Shown here: positions 44,638 to 54,436 of the stretch, in pieces
Numbering within the stretch: position 1 is the first letter of the stretch
Layout of the letters: each line of letters starts with the position of its first letter
From: Cladocopium goreaui
Taxonomy: Eukaryota > Sar > Dinophyceae > Suessiales > Symbiodiniaceae
DNA: 64,000 nt
Direction: 5' to 3'
NCBI GenBank assembly: GCA_947184155.2
Contig: CAMXCT020001382.1
Location: forward strand, 1 to 64,000
Made by a program: the position numbers and the translations under genes
Notes under the pieces: model-generated
Databases searched by the model: none
What the model was told of the DNA's origin: nothing
What the model saw: the letters and a program-made list of their open reading frames with translations, nothing else

Positions 44638-45282
44638 TAATCTGCAATCAAACTCGACAATCCCTCTAATGACCATGCAGATTACAACTCAGCCATTTCA
44701 TGCCATGCCAAGCACAAACTCTCTCTTGATCATCCTAAGGTGCGTGACGCACACCTTAACAGATGATTCACACTTCCGACAAAGATCACTCACTACTACC
44801 CCAAGATGCGTGCCGCACATCTTGACAGGTAATATGTGATCGACCAAACTTCAATGTCTCAGACAAAACAAAAATAATACAAACTTGTGGCAAACCGCAA
44901 ACTCAATCCAAATCCAACTGCCAATGCATGCACAACCCTTCACAAAACTGCAAAACAGATCACAGTGGTTTCCGCGCGTATAAAACCCATAGACATGTAA
45001 TGCAGCAAAAATGAAAACTCATGCAAAGCTCGTGACAGCTGACTGAAAACCACACAACCTGAATTCCACAAGTCCAAGTTCCGTCCAGTCCGAAATCGTC
45101 CAAAACTATGAAGTTCCAAGACATCCCAAAATTGTCATTTCACTCCAATCTCAGCTTGACAGCTCTTTCACCACAGCTTTTGCATTTCTCCTCGCAGCTA
45201 ACGTCGGCTTCCAAGCCTAGCACTACCACCCGGCCTGGAACCATTGCAAAACCTATACATTGGGAGGATATTTCCTCTGTAC
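44638..45282. other. Spacer inside the second element
   Basis: No gene. Three related palindromic motifs occur, of the type AAGRTGCGTGMCGCACAYCTT (near 44739-44759 and 44803-44823), inverted around GCGTG(A/C)CGCAC. Confidence 0.45.
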
Positions 45283-45672
45283 TCAGACGATCTGGTGAGC
45301 GTCCGCGGCCAACTTGTATAATAAGTTGCCATTCTGGTCAAACTCCATAGCTTTCATCGTACCCTGCCAACGGTATTCGTTGGGTTTATATTTCAGAAGG
45401 ATCCCCGCCTCGGCCTTCTGGAGATAGCCAATGGCGGTCAGTTCGACCTCAACAAGGACATAATCCTTGGCACAGAACTCACCTTTGGGACCTTCCGGTG
45501 TCCAATCATTGAAGTACTGCGCACGCTCAACGGCAGCAACCGGGTCTTTTCGTAGTCCAAACCTTTTGGAATATTCGTCAGGCTGAATCTCCTTGCCATT
45601 GTTCAAGTCATCAAACTGCTTAGGAGTCAGAGCCAACCAAAGACGAATGGATTCCATTGCCATTGATGCCAT
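45283..45672 (-). CDS. Small ORF of the second element, unknown function (129 aa)
   Basis: It has a real ATG (45672-45670) in a weak cluster of three, MASMAMESIRLWLALT. The protein is compact and mixed alpha/beta in character: LWLALTPKQFDDLNNGKEIQ, DPVAAVERAQYFNDW, then DYVLVEVELTAIGYLQKA, and ends LYKLAADAHQIV. No catalytic residue pattern is clear. The layout of a leading strand, helix and VLVEVEL strand is faintly like small ART-type folds, but I do not claim it. Confidence 0.5.
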   Translation of the reverse strand: MASMAMESIRLWLALTPKQFDDLNNGKEIQPDEYSKRFGLRKDPVAAVERAQYFNDWTPEGPKGEFCAKDYVLVEVELTAIGYLQKAEAGILLKYKPNEYRWQGTMKAMEFDQNGNLLYKLAADAHQIV

Positions 45673-47282
45673 AGGATCTCAAAGCGATCGTGAGGGTAGC
45701 TGAAATGCAAAAACACTGAGCCAAAGTTGTCTTATAGTAAAACAGCAAAATGGAATGAAACCTATACAAACATGAGAAGTCCAGACAAAATGTCAAGTCA
45801 AGTCCAGCATAATAGACAGCTCCATACTTCGTCTCTCACTTAGACAGCATGTCGAGCCACAAACTGACATCACATTTACATTCATTTCAGTCAGTTTCCG
45901 CTTTGGAACCTATGCAAGTCGTAATCGCCCCTGCCGTCCAGTTCCCTTTGTCTCTTTCTCTATTACTTAATCTGTTCTCTGAGCCTATGCACGTCTGCGC
46001 TCCAGCTCATGTGTGAACCTTGCAACGTCTTGCAATCTGGTCCACGTTTTGACTTTCTACAACTTTTCTTTTCCTTTTCGGAACCTATGCAAGTCGTAAT
46101 CGCCCCTGCCGTCCAGTTCCCTATGGACCTATGCAGCGCCTCTGCCATCCAGCCCATTTCTTTCTTCTTTGTTGTTGTAAGTCAAAACTCTTCAATTCCA
46201 AAAGAAAATTGCAAATCTCAAATCCCAGATTCCCTCCTTTTGCTTTTCACTCTGAGCAACACGCAAACGCACAAACTAAACTACCGCTCTACTTCCCTCT
46301 CTCAGGATCCTCTGCAAAGCTCCAATGCTGTAAATCTCGTGAAACTCCATGCCAGCCTTCTGCTAATACAAGATGTCCACTCAACATGGCCCAAGGTTCG
46401 CAAAGGAAACCCTCCAGGGTCGACTAACATCACAAGCATCTTGTTCTCAACCACATTTCTACCAAATGAAGTGCCATAACCAACGTAGGCAAACCACACT
46501 GGCAATCATCGCTATAAAGACCATAGAGCTCGTCTCACAGTCAAACTGGCTTGCAGATATCTCCGTGCTCGCCCATCCATCTAGAGAGGTACGGTATGAT
46601 TGCTCTAAGCCAAAAAGGGGAATACTTGCATTCAAGTTGTCTTCACATAAAGTCCAGTCAGTCTGACAACAACTCCAGAGTACCTACCTGTCTCAGGGTT
46701 CAATGTACCTTCTCTGCATCTGTCCCAGGTTTCACAAACGACTGCAACAATCCAAGCAACGCAAGTCATACCTGACCTGCCTGCGACACTGCAAAACTGT
46801 TCAAATTCCGGTCAAAGAAACATGAAAACAAACTCACAACAAAGTTTCCTGTTTCGTTTCAAATACAGTTCAAAACAGTTTCCACTACCTACACAGTTCA
46901 GGTCGTTTCCAATGACTCACTGCATGTCCCAATCAAACGCAATCACAACTGCAGTTCAAACCAACATCCTTGGTCACCTGATGCATCTGAAAAATCAAAT
47001 CAACGTTCCCAAACAGGCAAACACAGTTCACTCTGGCCATTCTTACTCACTACCTGTTGTCAACTACCAATCTCAACACCAAGTTCCACTGCGCCTTCAG
47101 TGCCATGACGGTTCCTATTTCTCTCTCTCTCAGCACTCCAGTGCCTATACTGCCAGGCAAACAACAATGCTTCAGGCTCCAATCTCAAGGTCACTAGTCA
47201 GTGCAAACGTCCGTCAAGCTCCACTGTTCCTGCACACTACTGAACCTCAGGTGTTCAATTATTCACGCATTACATTACAAAT
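45673..47282. other. Interior of the second element, noncoding
   Basis: No gene recognised. Motifs such as GAACCTATGCAAGTCGTAATCGCCCCTGCC (near 45906 and 46080) and GGACCTATGCAGCGCC (46125 and 47976) recur and show local duplication. Confidence 0.45.
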
Positions 47283-47870
47283 GTGGCAACTAAACCAAGG
47301 TCACTGACAAAGCAAACTCGACCCTCCAGGCTCTCATGCCAACGCTTCTCAAATCTGTGTGGCAACTAAACCAGGTCACCGACCTTTCCGGGTTCTCATG
47401 CCAATCTTTCTCAAATCTGTGTGGCAACTAAACCAGGTCACCGACCTTTCGGGTTCTCATGCCAATCTTTCTCAAATCTGTGTGGCAACTAAACCAGGTC
47501 ACCGACCTTTCCGGGTTCTCATGCCAATCTTTATCAACTCTGTGTGGCAACTAAACCAAGGTCACCTACCCTTCCGGGTTCTCATGCCAACGCTTCTCAA
47601 ATCTGTGTGGCAACTAAACCAGGTCACCGACCTTTCCGGGTTCTCATGCCAATCTTTCTCAAATCTGTGTGGCAACTAAACCAGGTCACCGACCTTTCCG
47701 GGTTCTCATGCCAATCTTTCTCAACTCTGTGTGGCAACTAAACCAGGTCACCGACCTTTCCGGGTTCTCATGCCAATCTTTATCAACTCTGTGTGGCAAC
47801 TAAACCAAGGTCACCTACCCTTCCGGGTTCTCATGCCAATGTTTCTCAACTCTGTCACCTCCAGGCATGA
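47283..47870. repeat. Minisatellite of a 62-bp unit, about nine copies
   Basis: Each unit has GTGTGGCAACTAAACCAGG, TCACCGACCTTTCCGGG and TTCTCATGCCAATC. Variation is by single bases and one-base indels. Because 62 is not a multiple of three, the frame rotates; the apparent repeat proteins on the plus strand are artefacts. Confidence 0.95.
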
Positions 47871-48248
47871 CGCCAGGCTCAGTAGCACCACGCACTGTGC
47901 ACTCCGTGCGTCTAGGATCAACTACAACCTGACCAACCTGTCGAGATGTTACTCTTTCTTATTTTTTTCTATTATGGACCTATGCAGCGCCCTGCCGTCC
48001 AGCCCATTTCCTTTTGTTACTCTTTCAAATGCTTTCTAGTGATTCTCCAGGCTCTCTCTCTCCTTCTTGCCAAAATCACCAAGCTTCTTGCACAAAAACC
48101 GCAAATCACACATGCAACGCAACTGCAACTTACTCTCACATGCAGCTCAGTCGTTGTCACCTATTTTTCACGCTTACCACCACTGCCAGGAACCCTACCT
48201 ATCGTCTACATCTGGCAAATCTATCACACAGCCATGGGTCACAGGTTT

Positions 48249-48542
48249 TCAACCTTGCAATGACCTGTGGTACCTACCCAAGATATGCTCACGCATCTCA
48301 CAAATCTGCCTCTGCATTTCGGTTTCCAACTCTCTGAGATGATCACGGAACATTGCTATGATGTCTCGTTGGTTCGCATTCAGACGAACATCTTCAAGCA
48401 ACGGCAAAAGCCATTCCATGAGAACAATCAGAGTCTGTACCAGTCTCAAGACACTGGTCACCCTCTCCAAACCGATAATCCATTCAATGTAACGCTCCTG
48501 CATTGCTTCACGTAATGGCCGGTTCTCACGGCGGTTGTCCAT
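48249..48542 (-). CDS. Helical ORF of the second element (97 aa)
   Basis: The first ATG in the frame is MDNRRENRPLREAMQERYIE; the frame is open upstream to 48620 without ATG. The sequence is almost entirely helical, with LVQTLIVLMEWLLPLLEDV in the middle and FRDHLRELETEMQRQI near the end. A GTGAGTGG upstream might be a splice donor, so this could be an exon of a larger gene. No family is recognised. Confidence 0.4.
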   Translation of the reverse strand: MDNRRENRPLREAMQERYIEWIIGLERVTSVLRLVQTLIVLMEWLLPLLEDVRLNANQRDIIAMFRDHLRELETEMQRQICEMREHILGRYHRSLQG

Positions 48543-48644
48543 TCCTAATACAGATGGTATGGCGACACTTTTCTCGAGCTCAAACGCCTTGGTTCCACTC
48601 ACACTCCAGTGGTTTCTCAACTTTTACTTTCAAAGACTTCTAGG

Positions 48645-48840
48645 CTAGTTGTCGGAGTCTCTACTGTCCAAACACTCAACCTGTGTCTCCAGGACCTACT
48701 CCCAACCTCAGCCTATCGAAGTATTCTCAATGTGCATCTCCAGGCAAGTTGTCGGAGTCTTCACTGTCCAAACACCTCACTTGTGTCTCCAGGACTTACT
48801 CCCAACCTCAGCCTGTCGAGATATCCTAAGCATTCCAAAA
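48645..48840. repeat. Two copies of a 100-bp tandem repeat
   Basis: GTTGTCGGAGTC and the following CACTGTCCAAACAC, then GTGTCTCCAGGAC and TACTCCCAACCTCAGCCT, occur twice at a distance of 100 bp. Confidence 0.85.
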
Positions 48841-49155
48841 CATGTCATCTCCGGCAATCAATTGACAAGTCACCTTCAACCAATGACCTCACAGTCAACA
48901 TGCCACAAGTGAAACAAAAACACACTATCTGAATCAAGAATACTCAAGCTCTTCGATGCCCTTGACTTTACATCAGCAGCATACCAACCTAGTGTCGACT
49001 GCAAATCCTCAGTACAAGCTCAACACGTATCCCTGCGCAAAAGATTCAGGAGCTCAATACAAACGATCTCAGCTTCACCTTAGATGGCGTCCTTAGTACA
49101 CTGCAACAAGGGTCAGCGGAGAATGGTGTGGGTAGCTCCGTAGAGCTCCGCTACC
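48841..49155. other. Interior end of the second element, noncoding
   Basis: No gene or repeat seen. It adjoins the right direct repeat; TAGCTCCG-TAGAGCTCCGCTACC at 49132-49154 has inverted GTAGC/GCTAC ends. Confidence 0.4.
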
Positions 49156-50586
49156 ATGTAGAAAAAGCGCCGTGCACAGATCTGCTGTCAGATCTAACGC
49201 TTCATCCAAATTCCTACAGAACTACGCAGGTGGACGCGTACGTCAACCACGCACACCAAACACAAGCGCAGAGCGTAAATTCCCACAACTAATTAAACTA
49301 AAGCAATACCGTGTCAAAAGGAATGTTTCTCCCTCGACTCCCACATGCTGACGTCAAGCTCCTTCTTTTCGCTCCAGACGCAACACGATCAGTCACGGAG
49401 AAACAAAAACACAACAAACAACAGAACAAACAGAACGAGAACAAAAAGAGATGTGTTCGTGTTCTCTGTGTCAGTCTGTCTTATGCCAAGTTATGTGACA
49501 CAGCAGCTCCTGTTCATTAAATGAACTTCTGACACCAGTCCTTCGAGCCGATGTCTCAACTGGTAAACTCGATTTCAGGTTTCCAGTTAACAAACCTCAA
49601 GTTCTTCAAATAAAGGTTTGTTGAAACTATTCCAGCTGCTAGAAGTCTACAAAACTCAATTTCACTATATGAATTCAAAATCATCGAAACACTTCCAAAA
49701 GTTCTCAAATCAAACTGGTTCTCATCCAAACGTGAATAACCAGCTCACTAGTCATAAGCGGACTAACTTCTCAAGAACGAAGTGATTCACACAAGGTGTC
49801 TGTACAACCTTCTTCTGGATACAAAACATAGTCAGAACACAAAGTTCTTTCTCCAAATCAGTTTTCCACATAGAGATAGCATCTCACAGCTTCCAATCTC
49901 AATGGAGAATAGAATGTTCTATTCGACATTGTCAATGTAGGTCAGCCAAATACAGTTGTATCGCTGAAGTCTTTCGACCACTGTAATAGCCAATCCACAA
50001 TGTAGACCAAAGTCTTCTCCAATAATGTCGTCCTCATAGAGATAACCAAAGTCGTCTCAGGAACGATACAATGCACACCATAAGATCAAGTGTATGATCC
50101 ATAAGTCACGATGACGATGATGTAGGTATTGTCCTCACAATACCGAAACATCTCATCACAAAACTCTCAGACAAATAAGATGCCCAAATATGGCTATTGT
50201 CTTCACAATACCAATGCATCCCATAGTCCAAACTCAAAGTATAGCAGGTTCTCTCCATCAGATATTTCCAGCTGGTTTAAACTCTTCTCCAAGAGTTTCT
50301 AGCTGTGTTCTCATCACTTGGAGAGAATGAGCTTCACAATGTTCAGTGTCCAGGAATGTCGTGGACACAAGAGGTAGTCTCAATGTCAAACCAATGTAGG
50401 TATCTTCAGCTCAAGCAATAAGCTGTACCAGACTCAAGTCGAATCCAGAATAAGATGTAGAACTGATCAATATACCACAATCACTGGTCAACACTGATCA
50501 ATGACATCCTCCTGATGTCAAAAATGATAAGTCCGAAGACCAATAGAATATTGTGACACAGGATGGTCACATACAAGATTCCTTCC
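49156..50586 (-). repeat. Right long direct repeat (1431 bp)
   Basis: It matches 40617-42045. Differences seen: CTCCTG against CTCTTG, AATCATCG against AACCATCG, AGCGGAC against AGCTGAC, and two extra bases in ATAACCAAAGTCG. Minus-strand transcription of the element would start here. Confidence 0.9.
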
Positions 50587-50830
50587 TTTTTTTTTTTCCT
50601 CCGGTTTGGCCGATGTCGCACTAGGCTCGGTCCTTACAATTGCGTAAGCAGTGAAAAGCAGTAATGTACAAGGACACGTGTGGTCCAAAAACTTTGGCAA
50701 ATCATCACGAAAACAAAACCAAACAAAAACCAACAAAACAACCAAAAACGACCCGCAAATCCCCCAGCCAGATTTGCGTTTCGCCTCAAAGCAAAACAGC
50801 GAAGCAACAAAGAACGGGGCAGGGCCCAAC
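50587..50830 (-). mobile_element. Second SINE-like family, minus-strand copy
   Basis: Read on the minus strand it has GAAACGCAAATCTGGCTGGG, GGATTTGCGGGTCG, GTAAGGACCGAGCCTAG, GACATCGGCCAAAC and a tail of eleven A. It abuts the right direct repeat of the second element exactly. Confidence 0.65.
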
Positions 50831-53138
50831 AAACCGAAACAAAACTCATCCAGATTTGCCTTCGATACAGTGACCTTAGCCACCGTATCATCCTCAAAAA
50901 CATGCAAACTAATTAACATAGCGGCAGTGCGTGAAATATAGTACATGATCGCCCAGAATGTCTCACCTGAGAACAGATAAGAGAGTCCAGTGTTGCAGGC
51001 AAACTGATGTGTAGCACGACAGCTGTTCATCCTGCATCGTTCAGCGTACACAAGTCAGTCTGTTCCGGTAAATATACACCGCCGCAAGGGATTGTGATCT
51101 ATTTCCTCCCCTAGGTGGGGAGGAGAGTACTGACGGCCTGTAAGTCATGCCAGATGGTGTGAGCCCTCACAGGAACCGCCAATAGCACAGGGCCCAAGAC
51201 CCTAATGGGCAGTGGGTAAAATGGTGACTGAAGAACCCTGACCGGCACTATACGGCCATTACAGACAGGCGAAGCTTCTGACCATAGCATGGGCTCGTGA
51301 GCACAACAAGTATGCTACCGCCATCATTTAAGCGAAGGTTGCATTCGCATTGCAGTTGAACTCGTCCCCCTAAGCTATGAAGGTTGAAATGGTTCGCTGC
51401 GCCAGCACCAGATTCTCTGACAGGAGTCACTAGGCGTCATCGTCCCAGCAAGAGCCTGCGGAGAGGACCAGACGCACCGAAAGTCAGCAGTGTATTCCAG
51501 ACCAGGCCACTCTCCCAGCGAGTGGGCCATCTGCCAAGGCACTACAGAACATCAGCACAGCGAACCATGTGGGCAGGCTTTGCTGCACGCGGGCGCACCA
51601 GACTGAACAGCAGGAAGCTCAACTGGACAGCGCCAGTAAAGCTCACTGCAGTGCAGCCTAGTCCATGGCTCTACCGGGAATCTACCGCCCCTCTCGGAAC
51701 AAAGGCAGAAACAAAATAAAGGGAGAAGGGCCCTCCCCAATAAGAAGCCGAAGAAAGATGCACAAGAGAAACACAAACAAATTCAAAAAGAATGCAATTG
51801 GAGGAGAGGGGGGAGCGATGAAGGGCTACCCCACCTCGGACGAGTCCTTAGTCACAAAAAGATGAGACCAATGTAGCAAGGGTGAAACGGCGAGCTATGG
51901 TGCGGGGCAGTATCCTCGGTATCCAGGCAAAAGGAGAAACAAAACAACACGCAGCAACCAAAAAGAAACCTGCCATCAAGGGGGGGAAGCAGAGAGAGGG
52001 GGGCGGCCAAAGCACTACACCCGCCACACCACAAAACCAGGCAGAAACAAAAGAAGGGGGGGAGAGGAGCCAGGAGGCAGCAGAGGACAGAGGGAGAACA
52101 TGACACACCCGCAACAGGAGGACTACGAACGTGCCTTAGCGGAGTCCAGAGAGGGGCCAAGGATCATACGATGATGAATACCTCAGTGAGGGAGCACACA
52201 GCACCCCAACAACACAGGAAGCATGGTGTAGAGGGAAAAGATCCCCACACAGGGCCAAAGGCCTTTGTTGCCATGAGACACAATGAGGAGGGGAGACAAT
52301 GCGCCACAACACTCCACGCACAGAGGCAAGACAACCAGGCCGTCGCCAGAAGCAACGATACCCAGAGGGAGGGACCAGTAAAACCTGGGCCAAGGCGCCA
52401 AAAAGGACCATCCGAGGGGGAGGGGGGGGCCACGTCAGGCAGGAAACAAATGAACAAAAACAGAACCACAATACACGGCACCAATATCTAAGGTAGCTCT
52501 ACTAAAGGCAAAAACTAGGGAGTAGTAAACGAATTCAACTATCTTAACTAGTGGGGAGGGTGGGAGAGGGGTTGTCTCGTCAATACTAGGTCAGCAAGTG
52601 GGAGCAATCATTTCGTAACCCATCTATGATTGTCAGGCAAACTGCGAGAGCACACGCCAGTGCAATAGGCATCATGGTGGAAGAGATCTTAGTAAACTCT
52701 AAGCTCTCGACTGGGCAGCACATTCAAATTACCAGTGCAAGGGTAATCCATCCTGCCCGATCTGTTACACCTGAGCTAGCACTCACACCTACTACACATG
52801 AATGTGGCTACCAACTGTTTGAGCGGTCTGGATAGGTAGGGGTCGGGCATGCTAACACGATAAACCTGACAATTATAAATGAGGAGGAGCTGAGCACCCT
52901 GCTGCATCCCGGTGCACCTGTCACGTCTTTGGACAGACACACCGGTATGACAGTAATCTTGGAACTGACGAAAAGCCCGAGTAGGAGTAAGCCAACTCCC
53001 ACCGAAATTGTTGATGAAACAAAAGCCACAGATTGTGTAAGACAACATGGAGTGAAACAGAAAAGGTGGGGAAAAGAAGAGAAGAGAAGGGGAGTTACAA
53101 GAAGGTTATGGGGGATGTGAATTGGGGTGAGCGTGGGA
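50831..53138. other. Noncoding DNA with a purine-rich tract
   Basis: A minus-strand fragment near 50880-51050 reads NTGLSYLFSGETFWAIMYYI and then LHVFEDDTVAKVTVSKANLD and may be a decayed exon. From about 51700 to 52480 the plus strand is strongly purine-rich (GGGAGAAGG, GGAGGGGGG), so most frames lack stops. A hairpin of the type described at 60792 lies at 52918-52936. No gene is recognised. Confidence 0.4.
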
Positions 53139-54431
53139 TCATGTCATACCTCTCGTGAAATGTTCCAAATGATGCTTTTTATCTGATGTAATAGTGTCGT
53201 GCCATTCGTTGGTGAGCCCAAACGAGACTGGGTTCCCTCTTTGTTGGGCAGCGGCACGCTGCAGAAGCGCTTGGATCGCCCTTTGATGATCGTTCAGGTC
53301 TGTCGGAGGAACCCTCCTGCGGACTTTCCTGTCTGGGAAGTTTCGTTCCCGCAGGTTGGTTTGCAAGGCATGTCCCGCTACATAAACTGCAGGTTGCTGG
53401 AATAAGACCCGCTCTGCAAATCTCGGGAGATGCACTGTCCACTCAGCAAACATATGACTGTGCGACAGTTGATTCCTGAGTCGCGCTTCCGTTTGATGGA
53501 GGCTTCCATTGGTATGCCACAATCGCAATAGACTGTAGTTGGAAGGCCAATCCAGTGGGCACAGTGTGGCTGTTTCTTTCCACTTCTCGGGTGTGAGCCC
53601 TGATTGAGAGGGAATGATAATTTCAAGCGTAGTGCGACTCGGTCCCAGTGGTTGGAGGCCTCGCATCATGTATGGTTCAACTAGCCCTGCTGTATACCCA
53701 TGGATGAGCTCCTGGAAACATCCTGCCATTTGAAAGTCTTCATCCAAACCAAGGCGAAAACCAGGCATGTTTTTGGCAGCAAATTTAACTGCCTGGAGCA
53801 CCTGCTTTGCTCCCTCTACCGGAGTTTCGTCACAGGAACGTTTCGGGCACGCAATGTTAATTGCTTGTGGTTTCTGCGCATTCTCAGGAGCATTCTCGAG
53901 AAGTTTGGGAGCAATTTTACTGGCCCAGCTGGCCGGAAACCATGCCAGTAAGGCAGAGGCACCACTCGTAAGGTCCACTAGCCCATTCAGGCGTCGATGC
54001 GGTCGGTCTGTGACCAGGACTTTAACTGGGCCACTCGGCGCTCGACTCCGATTCACCTCAGCGCTCTCTCGGGCCGAGCCAATGAGTTCAGACAGGATGG
54101 GCCGAAACCAGTACGTGGCATACAGCAAACATTCAGTTTCTGGAGTCACCATGGATTCAGCCAATCTCATCAACGAGCTCAACGCCTTGGCGAGCTTCTC
54201 TGCCAAACGAATTGTGAGGGCCCTTGCCACCTGCAGGAGGACATCCTCCACCCTGGCAATTTGCCCGCGCAACCAAAGTTCACAGGCCACACTCAGCAAG
54301 ATGCGCGCAAACTTTTCTTGGATGGCAGTCAAAGACAACGTCAATCTTGCCTGTAGCCATAACGGTGGGAGAGCACCAAGGTTTTCGGGTATGCAAAACG
54401 GGTTTCCGTTGGGTTGGACATTGGAGATCAT
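53139..54431 (-). CDS. 430-aa protein of the helicase locus, unknown function
   Basis: It starts at a true ATG five bases after the stop of the helicase frame, so both may come from one transcript. The first 120 residues are helical (FARILLSVACELWLRGQIAR and IRLAEKLAKALSSLMRLAE). Near 240-300 are FQMAGCFQELIHGYTAGLVE and LEIIIPSQSGLTPEKWKE, followed by TATLCPLDWPSN. Later come RVLFQQPAVYVAGHALQ and a basic C-terminal part. No catalytic motif is recognised. The same blocks occur in the relic at 39028-39515, where IPSQ.G.T.E.WK and TLCPLDWP are kept; this marks them as the conserved core. It may be the C-terminal part of the helicase polyprotein, separated by a stop codon. Confidence 0.6.
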   Translation of the reverse strand: MISNVQPNGNPFCIPENLGALPPLWLQARLTLSLTAIQEKFARILLSVACELWLRGQIARVEDVLLQVARALTIRLAEKLAKALSSLMRLAESMVTPETECLLYATYWFRPILSELIGSARESAEVNRSRAPSGPVKVLVTDRPHRRLNGLVDLTSGASALLAWFPASWASKIAPKLLENAPENAQKPQAINIACPKRSCDETPVEGAKQVLQAVKFAAKNMPGFRLGLDEDFQMAGCFQELIHGYTAGLVEPYMMRGLQPLGPSRTTLEIIIPSQSGLTPEKWKETATLCPLDWPSNYSLLRLWHTNGSLHQTEARLRNQLSHSHMFAEWTVHLPRFAERVLFQQPAVYVAGHALQTNLRERNFPDRKVRRRVPPTDLNDHQRAIQALLQRAAAQQRGNPVSFGLTNEWHDTITSDKKHHLEHFTRGMT

Positions 54432-54436
54432 GATTG

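Larger units (their letters stand above)
40617..50586 (-). mobile_element. About 10-kb element with 1.43-kb direct repeats and no visible RT
   Basis: Direct repeats of 1429 and 1431 bp (40617-42045 and 49156-50586) bound a 7.1-kb interior. The repeats differ at few positions: I noted three substitutions and a 2-bp indel. The interior has three ORFs, all on the minus strand (48249-48542, 45283-45672, 43445-44637), and a minisatellite. No reverse transcriptase, integrase, RNase H or protease motif was found. The structure fits a non-autonomous LTR-type or pseudo-LTR element. The ends are not clean TG...CA, because eleven bases beyond a possible TGTA...TACA pair are shared too. No target-site duplication is seen; a SINE-like copy abuts the right end. 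Confidence 0.65.

Noticed and set aside
47359..47741. Repeat protein with MATKPGHRPFRVLMPIF units
   Set aside because: Unit length 62 rotates the frame, and the same motif appears in different frames. It is a minisatellite.
40617..50586. Classical LTR retrotransposon
   Set aside because: No RT, integrase, protease or clear TG...CA ends were found, so only a neutral element call is given.
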